Assembly (NCBI GenBank): GCA_030617005.1
Contig: JAUWWH010000095.1
Span: forward strand, 1 to 5,125
Length of the DNA stretch: 5,125 bases
Direction: 5' to 3'
DNA from: Candidatus Bathyarchaeota archaeon
GTDB lineage: Archaea > Thermoproteota > Bathyarchaeia > RBG-16-48-13 > GCA-020355125
Part shown: positions 1 to 4,999 of the stretch, piece by piece
Layout: every line of letters begins with the position of its first letter
How positions within the stretch are numbered: position 1 is the first letter of the stretch
The notes under the pieces: generated by a model
Seen by the model: only the letters and a program-made list of their open reading frames with translations
Database searches by the model: none
Told to the model about the DNA's origin: nothing
Position numbers and translations under genes: made by a program

Positions 1-132
1 TAACTTTACAAGAAATAATTGTAAAAAATCTCCAAGTAGCTTGTTCTTCTCCTCTATAAAAAAGTTCTTTTCAAAGGTAGGTTTATATCAAAATACATCT
101 TTTTTAGATGTTGTACTTATGCAAGTTAGTCG

Positions 133-243
133 TTAAAGTACGATATCTGAATATGCTGAATTTTTTTGAATAAATAGAATAGGTATGGTGAAGATAAAGT
201 TTGGATTACATAATTTTCTGTCATTATTGTAATCTTGAGCCAT
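133..243 (-). CDS. Weak candidate small ORF, 36 codons
   Basis: An ATG at 243-241 opens a 36-residue frame ending in TAA at 135-133. The product would be polar at the N-terminus (MAQDYNNDRK) with a short hydrophobic stretch (FIFTIPILFI, residues 17-26). A modest AAGG lies about 8 nt upstream of the ATG, and a TATA-like TTTTTATATC lies at 270-261. These two signals are not mutually consistent: the TATA box predicts a transcription start near 240, which would make the message leaderless and leave the AAGG untranscribed. No family is recognised. A frame this short is expected by chance in AT-rich DNA, so this is probably not a gene. Confidence 0.12.
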   Translation of the reverse strand: MAQDYNNDRKLCNPNFIFTIPILFIQKNSAYSDIVL

Positions 244-342
244 ATTATTACCTTGCTTAAGATATAAAAAATGCACTTATTGGAAGAATCAGAAAAAACG
301 CATCAGAACGTTGAGTAGTACTGAATAGTATCTGTATAGAAT

Positions 343-348
343 AAAAAA
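343..348 (-). terminator. Oligo-T terminator of tRNA-Arg
   Basis: On the minus strand a run of six T begins about 11 nt after the tRNA discriminator base (360). Archaeal RNA polymerase terminates readily at short oligo-T tracts without needing a stem-loop, so this is a natural end for the tRNA transcript. A second T6 run at 298-293 could be a backup. Confidence 0.5.
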
Positions 349-359
349 GATTGATATAG

Positions 360-451
360 CGGGCCTGGTGGGATTCGAACCCACGATCTCTGGCTCTCCC
401 CTATTATTATAATCGGAGGCCAGCGCCTTATCCAAACTAAGCCACAGGCCC
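360..451 (-). tRNA. tRNA-Arg (anticodon CCG), with intron
   Basis: The minus-strand sequence folds into a complete cloverleaf once a 17-nt intron is removed, giving a 75-nt mature tRNA. The acceptor stem is GGGCCTG/CAGGCCC. The D stem GCTT/AGGC encloses a loop with G18G19 followed by A20, and A20 is a known arginine identity base. The anticodon stem is CTGGC/GCCAG, the mature loop is CTCCGAA (anticodon CCG, decoding CGG), and the variable loop has 5 nt. The T stem is GTGGG/CCCAC with loop TTCGAAT, and the discriminator is G. No CCA is encoded (CTA follows), so CCA must be added by the nucleotidyltransferase. The exons are 451-413 and 395-360. It is the last recognised gene in the minus-strand direction, 131 nt downstream of triosephosphate isomerase, and likely has its own promoter: TATTTA at about 488-483 is at a suitable distance. 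Confidence 0.95.
396..412 (-). other. tRNA-Arg intron, canonical position 37/38
   Basis: The 17 nt TTATAATAATAGGGGAG interrupts the anticodon loop between positions 37 and 38. A full archaeal bulge-helix-bulge forms. The anticodon stem CTGGC/GCCAG is followed by a 3-nt bulge AGA on the 3' side, a 4-bp central helix CTCC/GGGG (one U-G pair), a 3-nt bulge GAT on the 5' side, and an outer TAT/ATA helix closed by an AATA loop. Cutting between the second and third bulge bases (GA|T and AG|A), the standard rule for the archaeal splicing endonuclease, restores a normal 7-nt anticodon loop. Confidence 0.92.
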
Positions 452-582
452 TTATGATGACTTTATATCAAAGGTTAATGACTAAATACTTGAGTTTGAT
501 AAGTTTCTTTAAGAGTTCCCTTGGAATAGTGCTGTCTTAGATTGTCTTCTGTTAGAATAGTTGATCTATGAGGTTAAAGTTC

Positions 583-1260
583 TTATCTCATAGCTTTGAC
601 TATATCAAGAAGAGCTTTACGTGGGTCTCTTGCTTTAACTATACCGCTCGCTATAAGGATACCTTCTGTTCCAAGGTTTAATGCTGCAGAAACATCAACC
701 CCTTTTGTTATTCCTGCTCCACATAGAATTGTAATTGTGGAATTCACTTTCCTGACAAGGGATACTGTATCTGTTACAACTTCAGGTTTAGCCTTAGATA
801 CAGGTATACCCGTTCCGATAAGTTCAGGTGGTTCTATTGCAACGATATCAGGTCTAAATGAAGCAACTTTCGCTGCCACTTCAGGCGTATTTGCACATAC
901 AACCGATATTAACCCCAATTCTTTAGTTCTCTGCACGATTGATTGAACCTCTTCTAAGGGTAACTTTCTTTCAGAGTGGTTTATCAAAGTTCCGACAGCT
1001 CCAGATCCTTTGATAGCCTCTGGTAGGATGTGTCCCGTGTGGCTTCCGGGAGAAATGGGGTCTATGTGTTGTGCGAAAACGGGAATGGAAACATTTCTAA
1101 CTATGGTTGTTATATCCGTGTATTGGGGTGCTACTGCTATGTAGATTCCTGATTCGATACTTACTACCTCAGCAGTCTTTGAGAGTGTTAATGCACTTTT
1201 TCCGGTTCCTTGTAGATAAGTTTTAAAGTTCACTATTACTATGGGTTTCCGTATTTTCAT
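583..1260 (-). CDS. tpiA: Triosephosphate isomerase, archaeal type
   Basis: This cytosolic enzyme interconverts dihydroxyacetone phosphate and glyceraldehyde 3-phosphate in glycolysis and gluconeogenesis. With the ATG at 1260 the protein has 225 residues, the usual length for archaeal TIMs and shorter than the roughly 250 of bacterial and eukaryotic enzymes. Visible signatures are the N-terminal NFKTY with substrate-binding Asn11 and Lys13, the AQHIDPISPGSHTGH segment, electrophile His95 in NHSER, catalytic Glu143 in AIEPPELIGTG running into the flexible loop 6, and the phosphate-binding CGAGI and ASGIVKA segments near the C-terminus. The whole (beta/alpha)8 barrel is present with no disruption. 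The frame extends upstream to a TTG at 1287, but the ATG is preferred because AGAGGA lies 9 nt before it and MKIRKPIVIVNFKTY matches the family N-terminus. It lies 225 nt downstream of ABCE1 with a plausible promoter of its own, so it is probably a separate transcription unit. Confidence 0.96.
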   Translation of the reverse strand: MKIRKPIVIVNFKTYLQGTGKSALTLSKTAEVVSIESGIYIAVAPQYTDITTIVRNVSIPVFAQHIDPISPGSHTGHILPEAIKGSGAVGTLINHSERKLPLEEVQSIVQRTKELGLISVVCANTPEVAAKVASFRPDIVAIEPPELIGTGIPVSKAKPEVVTDTVSLVRKVNSTITILCGAGITKGVDVSAALNLGTEGILIASGIVKARDPRKALLDIVKAMR

Positions 1261-1302
1261 CTTAATAGTCCTCTTTCGTTTGCTCAAAAAATATTCGTTT
1301 CT

Positions 1303-1330
1303 TGTATTAAAACGTTAAAGTATCTTTAAC
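1303..1330 (-). promoter_or_regulatory. Candidate TIM promoter with adjacent dyad
   Basis: The dyad GTTAAAG-TAT-CTTTAAC (1314-1330, perfect 7-bp arms, 3-bp spacer) lies 54-70 bp upstream of the TIM ATG. Immediately downstream of it on the minus strand is TTTTAATACA (1312-1303), a weak TATA-like element. It would place the transcription start near 1281, giving a leader of about 20 nt that still contains the SD. The dyad would then cover the BRE side of the promoter, a common place for an archaeal regulator to bind. Promoter and operator roles are both inferred from position. TTGATATAAA at 1415-1406 is an alternative, more distant TATA box. Confidence 0.35.
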
Positions 1331-1485
1331 TTCATATTAATTCTTCTGTAATCATGCCATAAGATACTGGTAAGAAATCTGATACATCCTTTATTTTGAA
1401 TCGAGTTTATATCAATTCAACATACATTGAAAAATATGTGCTAAGATGCGGTTTTTAATAGACTAATCAAATGCAGTGGTTGTAT

Positions 1486-3282
1486 TTACTTATTTGCTTC
1501 TGGAATGTAATAATATTCGCCAATACTTTTCTGGTACCTATCTAGACGAGAATCTTCCTTATTTACGCGAGGTCGTCCTGTGTTTAGATCCCGTCGGAAT
1601 GTTATGCCCATAATCTTTAAGAATGAGTTCATTCCATCCCTTAGGTTTTTAGGTGAATGAGCATACCCATGTAAACCTGGTTCTCCATCGAAAACCATGA
1701 TTCGGTCAGCTATAAAATCTTGAGCTGCTACATCATGTTCAGCCACAAATGCAATTACTCTATAGTTCTCTACATTTCGACGGATAGTTCGTGCAACAGC
1801 TAAACGTTCCTCAACATCAAGATAAGCACTTGGTTCATCGATTAGATATAACTCTGCCTTCTTAGAGAGACAGGTGGCTATTGCAACTCTTTGTAATTCT
1901 CCTCCACTAAGTTTATTTACGGTTCTATCAAGCAATTTTTCTAGACTAAGCGGTCGAATCATTTCTGATTTAAATTGACTTGAGTCAAAATGATCCTTTA
2001 CAATAGCTCTTAAAATAGACTCCACGGTATCATCTTGATCTGCGGTGATATATTGAGGTTTGTAGCTGACACTCATCTTCAATGAGTTTTTGTTACCCTT
2101 ATCCGGAGTCTCTAAACCAGCAAGTAGCTTAATGAAGGTTGTTTTACCAATCCCATTTGAACCAAAAATTCCGATTACTTCTCCTTTATGTATTTTACAC
2201 CCTTCAACTTCAAGAGTGAAATCTTGGTATGTCTTTTTCATTCGTTGCCAACTTAGGACGATGTCATCTACGTTCCATGAGATAGTTGGAGGTTTGATGT
2301 GGAAGCGGATTATGTTTTTCCTGAAACGGATGTTTTCGTCAGGTATGTAACCATTAAGGTAAATGTTTATCCCAGCCCTTACACCTTGGGGGTGACAAAC
2401 TACTCCATAACTCGCTGGTTCTCCGTAGAGGACACTGATTTGATCAGAGAGATAATCTAAGATTGTAAGATCATGTTCAGCTACTATAATTGATTTCTCA
2501 CTTTCCTTAAGGCTTCTAATGACTTTAGCTACTGCGATCCTCTGTTGGACGTCCAAATAGCTGGAAGGTTCATCAAAGAGATAAACTTCTGCTTCTCGAC
2601 AAATGGCTGTAGCAATAGCTAAACGTTGAAGTTCTCCTCCACTTAAATTTTCAACTTGCCTATTTTTTATGACTTCAAGTTGAAGCTTTTGTGAAATCTC
2701 ATCAGCCTTGTTCCTTTCATCAACTCTATCTAAAATATCCCTAACTCTACCTGAAACAATCTTTGGAATTCTGTCAACATATTGAGGTTTGTGGACTACC
2801 TTTAGCTTCGCTTTTTTTATTTTCCTAAAGAAATCTTGGAGAACAGAACCACGATAATATTTAATTATGCTTAACCAATCAGGTGGATTCGCAAATTCTC
2901 CAAGGTTAGGTTTAATCTCTCCAGCCAGAATCTTTAGCGCAGTACTCTTCCCAATGCCATTCTTCCCGATTAAGCCCAAAACGATACTTGGTTGAGGAAT
3001 GGGAAGTCTATATAGTTTGAACATATTCTTACCAAACCTGTGGGAACAATCACGTTCCAACTCATTTGGAAGATTGATAATAGATATAGCTTTGAAAGGA
3101 CATTTTCGAATGCAGATTCCACATCCACTGCAGAGTGTTTCAAAGACAGTTGGTTTCTTTTCTCCCTTTTCGATTTTAATGGCGTCGATTCGGCTTCTAA
3201 CCATAAGACAGAACTTAATACAGATAGTTCCACAATCATCAGGTCTACAGCGATCTCTTTCCAGAATAGCTATTCGAACCAA
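1486..3282 (-). CDS. ABCE1/Rli1 ribosome-recycling ATPase
   Basis: ABCE1 (Rli1) binds the post-termination ribosome with aRF1/Pelota and splits the subunits using ATP. The 598-residue product is full length. Residues 12-25 form the first 4Fe-4S ligand set (C12, C17, C21, C25) and 51-61 the second (C51, C54, C57, C61, followed by Pro). NBD1 has Walker A GKNGIGKS (106-113), Q-loop Q167, signature LSGGE (213-217), Walker B with D237/E238 and H270, plus the family-specific insert around 133-160. NBD2 has GSNGIGKT (374-381), Q410, LSGGE (458-462), D482/E483 and H516. Hinge segments follow each NBD (YGEPASYG; FRRDLNTGRPRVNK). No ATG fits: the in-frame codon before TTG 3282 is a stop (TGA), and GAGGT lies 8 nt upstream of that TTG, so TTG is chosen. 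Oddly, C25 is followed by Leu where the family usually has Pro. Confidence 0.97.
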   Translation of the reverse strand: MVRIAILERDRCRPDDCGTICIKFCLMVRSRIDAIKIEKGEKKPTVFETLCSGCGICIRKCPFKAISIINLPNELERDCSHRFGKNMFKLYRLPIPQPSIVLGLIGKNGIGKSTALKILAGEIKPNLGEFANPPDWLSIIKYYRGSVLQDFFRKIKKAKLKVVHKPQYVDRIPKIVSGRVRDILDRVDERNKADEISQKLQLEVIKNRQVENLSGGELQRLAIATAICREAEVYLFDEPSSYLDVQQRIAVAKVIRSLKESEKSIIVAEHDLTILDYLSDQISVLYGEPASYGVVCHPQGVRAGINIYLNGYIPDENIRFRKNIIRFHIKPPTISWNVDDIVLSWQRMKKTYQDFTLEVEGCKIHKGEVIGIFGSNGIGKTTFIKLLAGLETPDKGNKNSLKMSVSYKPQYITADQDDTVESILRAIVKDHFDSSQFKSEMIRPLSLEKLLDRTVNKLSGGELQRVAIATCLSKKAELYLIDEPSAYLDVEERLAVARTIRRNVENYRVIAFVAEHDVAAQDFIADRIMVFDGEPGLHGYAHSPKNLRDGMNSFLKIMGITFRRDLNTGRPRVNKEDSRLDRYQKSIGEYYYIPEANK

Positions 3283-3290
3283 TCAACATT

Positions 3291-3295
3291 ACCTC
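3291..3295 (-). promoter_or_regulatory. Shine-Dalgarno deciding the TTG start of ABCE1
   Basis: GAGGT at 3295-3291 lies 8 nt before the TTG at 3282. An out-of-frame ATG at 3289-3287 is only 1 nt from the same SD, too close for normal initiation, and would give a 14-residue peptide ending at TAG. The spacing therefore selects TTG, matching the family N-terminus (MVRIAILERDRC). Confidence 0.7.
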
Positions 3296-3335
3296 AAGAT
3301 TACAGAGACCATTATTTTTGTAATAAACTCTCAAA

Positions 3336-3343
3336 TTTATAAA
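3336..3343 (-). promoter_or_regulatory. Candidate TATA box for ABCE1
   Basis: TTTATAAA, read on the minus strand within TTCTTTATAAATTTGAG, predicts a transcription start near 3313 and a leader of about 30 nt holding the SD. This would let ABCE1 be transcribed independently of the upstream micro-ORF. Readthrough from the upstream promoter is also possible. Confidence 0.45.
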
Positions 3344-3409
3344 GAACATTTTCTTAAATATTCTGATAAAAAAAGTGGAATGAAGTATAAACGACCAGAT
3401 AAGTGACTT

Positions 3410-3478
3410 TTACCATTCTTCCTCTTCTTCCTCCTCGTTCCACTCTTTCCATTCCTCATCTGTATCTTTATCTTCCAT
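3410..3478 (-). CDS. Candidate acidic, Trp-containing micropeptide (22 aa)
   Basis: The ATG at 3478-3476 opens a 22-codon frame: MEDKDTDEEWKEWN, then seven Glu, a terminal Trp and TAA. It has 14 acidic and 2 basic residues, three Trp (10, 13, 22), and no hydrophobic core, signal or cysteine. A very strong SD, GGGAGGT, lies 6 nt before the ATG and is better than those of the larger genes here. A strong TATA box at 3588-3575 predicts a transcript of about 77 nt of leader. The frame is open further upstream, but this ATG is its only start-type codon. ABCE1 begins 127 nt downstream on the same strand. I recognise no family. It may be a real micropeptide, a regulatory upstream ORF, or a chance purine-rich frame. 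The SD argues for translation, and the Glu repeat reflects a GA-rich tract and so weakens the argument from composition. Confidence 0.5.
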   Translation of the reverse strand: MEDKDTDEEWKEWNEEEEEEEW

Positions 3479-3483
3479 TGTAT

Positions 3484-3530
3484 TACCTCCCTCATCTAAA
3501 TGAAGTAAGCTTAAGGTTACTAGGGAGGTA
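3484..3530 (-). promoter_or_regulatory. Leader hairpin that would mask the micro-ORF SD
   Basis: In the minus-strand RNA, UACCUCCCU (3530-3522) is perfectly complementary to AGGGAGGUA (3492-3484), which contains the SD of the micropeptide. The 29-nt loop holds a second helix directly abutting the first: AGUAA (3521-3517) pairs with UUACU (3508-3504). The two could stack, leaving an 11-nt bulge. Folded, the RBS would be closed, so translation could depend on temperature, a protein, an antisense RNA or co-transcriptional folding. This holds only if transcription starts upstream of 3530, as the 3588-3575 TATA box predicts. A weaker TTATAC near 3532 would start the message inside the loop and remove the 5' arm. 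Confidence 0.45.
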
Positions 3531-3574
3531 TAAGGTTTAAAAAATGTGTTGGATAATAACGAAGAGAAGCACCA

Positions 3575-3588
3575 TTTTATATATAAAA
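3575..3588 (-). promoter_or_regulatory. Strong TATA-box candidate for the micro-ORF transcript
   Basis: TTTTATATATAAAA is a perfect 14-bp palindrome and the best match to an archaeal TATA box in the window. On the minus strand it predicts a start near 3555, upstream of the complete SD-masking hairpin and the micropeptide. Because it is symmetric, direction must come from a BRE. Neither flank has an obvious one, so plus-strand or bidirectional use cannot be excluded, although nothing recognisable lies to the right on the plus strand. Confidence 0.5.
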
Positions 3589-3704
3589 CAAGAGAACCCG
3601 TGAAGTAAATATTAAAACTCCGTATAGTTACTAGGTAAAGGTATCATCTACATTGAAAATTATTGCGTACAATTCTTTTACGTATTTTTTCAGAAAAGGG
3701 CGAT

Positions 3705-3713
3705 AAAAAAAAA
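3705..3713 (-). terminator. T9 tract, possible end of the PRT-Cgi121 operon
   Basis: Nine consecutive T on the minus strand, about 130 nt after the Cgi121 stop, would be an efficient archaeal intrinsic terminator. A T8 run inside the last codons of Cgi121 (3854-3847) is an earlier, weaker alternative. No strong hairpin accompanies either. Confidence 0.4.
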
Positions 3714-3840
3714 GTTATCATTTACTTAATTATTTGCTTCTTACTTGGCGATCTTGTGATAATGTCACTTAATACTTAAAATGAGGGGGAGTAATGATAT
3801 AGGTTAACCTTGATTTCTAAATTATTTATGATATAAATGT

Positions 3841-4401
3841 TTAATTGTAAAAAAAAGAATTGTTCTCAATAATCAACCACATTAAAATTGTTCCTCTGTC
3901 AATATTGTTCTCTGCCATTGTTTCCAATTCTAATTTCGAAATTTTAAAGATCTTACCTAACTCCTCAACTTTGTTTTCCTTCAGTATTTCTAAGACACTA
4001 TTATCTCGTATCCCTGGAATGAATTTATCAATTTTCTTTTCAGTTTCCTCTGCTTCTTTCTGACTTGACGTTATCATTAGTATAGCAAGTTGGGTTGATG
4101 TAGGCATATAACCTATCATTTTAATAGCTTTATCAATTTGTCTTTGACCTGAAGCGTAGAGTAAGGTTTCCATTTCAAGAGCGTCAGAGATGTTCCTTCC
4201 CTGCTCAAAAGCTTTCAAAGCGTTTATGGTAGCGAAAAAAAGATGCTTCTTTCCTGCTATGTGATCAGCATTAAAAATTTGAATGAGGGTTGGTGCCATT
4301 CCTATTCGTATATTCTTTAAAAATGCGTCAATATCATCAATGATGACCTCTTTGAATCCAAGAATTATTACGAATCTGTTAAACTTTTTTATTTTCATCA
4401 T
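3841..4401 (-). CDS. cgi121: KEOPS complex subunit Cgi121
   Basis: Cgi121 is the accessory subunit of KEOPS (with Kae1, Bud32 and Pcc1), which transfers threonylcarbamoyl to A37 of ANN-decoding tRNAs (t6A). It binds Bud32, and archaeal Cgi121 binds the tRNA 3' CCA end. The 186-residue product shows the family core: QIFNADHIAGKKHLFFA (about 41-57), the following helix INALKAF, and METLLYASGQRQIDKAIKMIG (about 77-97), in which ASGQRQI is the characteristic stretch. The C-terminal part contains IFKISKLELE and a hydrophobic last helix. The frame extends to a TTG at 4416, but the ATG at 4401 is preferred because it overlaps the upstream stop as ATGA. The next ATG, at 4398, is also possible. No strong SD precedes it, which fits translational coupling to the phosphoribosyltransferase. 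No other KEOPS genes are in the window. Confidence 0.9.
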   Translation of the reverse strand: MMKIKKFNRFVIILGFKEVIIDDIDAFLKNIRIGMAPTLIQIFNADHIAGKKHLFFATINALKAFEQGRNISDALEMETLLYASGQRQIDKAIKMIGYMPTSTQLAILMITSSQKEAEETEKKIDKFIPGIRDNSVLEILKENKVEELGKIFKISKLELETMAENNIDRGTILMWLIIENNSFFYN

Positions 4402-4994
4402 ATTACTACATTCCAAAGTTCTCTTACAAATCTCTCAATAATTGATGAATCGAACCCCATCTCTGTTAAATCGTTTTTTACTTTCTCCAAAGTCCCTCCT
4501 TCACCAATATTCTTATTTACAATCCACTGCACGGTTTCATGGAATTCCCAAGGAAATACAATCCAAGCTCTAGTCTCTTTTATATAGTAATCGGGCAGAA
4601 GGCAACTCCAAGGTTTATAGAATATTGTAAGAGTTCTGATTTCCTTAGCTTTCTTTAATAGATGCTCATAAACGAGATGAAGGCTTTTCCCAGAATCTGC
4701 AATGTCATCAACTAATAGAATTGTTTTGCCTTCTATTGGTGTGGAGATAGGCTGGGTTATTTTAGGTTTGTTCCTCTTCTTTTTTGAATATTTATAAAAT
4801 TCCACACGAACACTCGCTAAATTAGGGTTGTCTAAGAGGTCAGAAATAATTCTTGATGGAATTAATCCCCCTCTTGAGATTCCTACAATAACCTCGGGTT
4901 TGAATCCACTCTCATTAACTTTTTTTGCTAATTTAATAAGGTGTTCATAATTTTTATTCCAGCTTAAGACGGTATATCTCTGTTTCTGTTGCAT
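4398..4994 (-). CDS. Purine-type phosphoribosyltransferase (COG2236-like)
   Basis: The protein is 198 residues long with a type I PRTase fold, expected to transfer ribose-5-phosphate from PRPP to a nucleobase, probably a purine, in cytosolic salvage. Residues 35-45 (VIVGISRGGLI) form the first strand and PPi loop. Residues 92-104 (ILLVDDIADSGKS) are the PRPP loop with D96/D97. The hood region (PDYY at 134-137, WIVFPWE at 144-150) matches archaeal xanthine/guanine-type enzymes related to COG2236, where the aromatic there stacks on the base. Exact base preference cannot be read from this. The last 40 or so residues (about 160-198) exceed the roughly 150-residue archaeal relatives and look helical, with an EMGF turn. 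The ATG at 4994 is the only good start, and its SD is weak (GTGA). The TGA stop overlaps the Cgi121 start, making it the first gene of a two-gene operon. Confidence 0.85.
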   Translation of the reverse strand: MQQKQRYTVLSWNKNYEHLIKLAKKVNESGFKPEVIVGISRGGLIPSRIISDLLDNPNLASVRVEFYKYSKKKRNKPKITQPISTPIEGKTILLVDDIADSGKSLHLVYEHLLKKAKEIRTLTIFYKPWSCLLPDYYIKETRAWIVFPWEFHETVQWIVNKNIGEGGTLEKVKNDLTEMGFDSSIIERFVRELWNVVI

Positions 4995-4999
4995 TTTCA

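Larger units (their letters stand above)
1..359. other. Intergenic region without a convincing gene
   Basis: No reading frame of useful length with a credible start is visible on either strand. The stretch is AT-rich. It contains a minus-strand TATA-like sequence TTGATATAAA (91-82) that could serve a gene beyond the left edge, since transcription from it would run out of the window. A second minus-strand TATA-like element TTTTTATATC (270-261) lies just upstream of a weak 36-codon ORF (243-133). An imperfect dyad, TTTACAA-N7-TTGTAAA, spans 5-25. Two T6 tracts on the minus strand (348-343 and 298-293) fit termination of the tRNA gene. Nothing else is recognisable. Confidence 0.5.
3541..3840. 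other. Intergenic region between Cgi121 and the micro-ORF
   Basis: There is no convincing gene here. The region carries the TATA palindrome (3575-3588), a partial second copy of the leader sequence (TGAAGTAA at 3601, GTTACTAGG at 3627), and a minus-strand T9 tract (3713-3705) that may end the upstream operon. A 25-codon minus-strand frame from ATG 3721 has no SD and runs through the T tract, so it is unlikely to be coding. I see no C/D box pair, tRNA or repeat array. Confidence 0.5.

Noticed and set aside
82..91. TTTATATCAA occurring three times (82, 462, 1406) as a possible family of regulatory sites
   Set aside because: The copies are at inconsistent distances and orientations relative to genes. 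Three copies of an AT-only-like 10-mer are not strongly unexpected here.
108..173. 21-codon plus-strand frame with a TATA-like element about 23 bp upstream, possibly leaderless
   Set aside because: Too short, with no SD and no recognisable product. The TATA match is expected by chance in this composition.
454..460. ATGATGA resembling a C box of a C/D guide RNA, on the plus strand beside the tRNA
   Set aside because: No D box (CTGA) at a suitable distance and no C'/D' pair. Other GATGA matches lie inside coding sequence.
596..946. 116-codon plus-strand frame opposite triosephosphate isomerase
   Set aside because: It is a shadow of a clearly recognised gene, with no SD and no recognisable product.
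1416..1431. TTCAA-N6-TTGAA dyad between ABCE1 and TIM
   Set aside because: Short arms, no clear promoter at the right distance, and a spacer different from the PRT dyads. Chance is sufficient.
1491..1501. TATTTGCTTCT at the ABCE1 3' end repeated near 3731-3741, suggesting a duplicated gene remnant
   Set aside because: A rough estimate from base composition gives several shared 11-12-mers by chance in a 5 kb AT-rich window, and the flanks show no further similarity.
2090..2350. Plus-strand frame inside ABCE1, and likewise the frames at 2970-3239, 2999-3406 and 3040-3342
   Set aside because: They lie over or opposite the ABCE1 coding region, have no family signature, and have composition expected from a shadow frame.
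3644..3721. 25-codon minus-strand frame (MITFFLSPFSEKIRK...)
   Set aside because: No SD, and it runs through the T9 tract that is more likely a terminator.
3860..4063. 67-codon plus-strand frame opposite Cgi121
   Set aside because: Antisense shadow of a recognised gene, with no start signals of its own.
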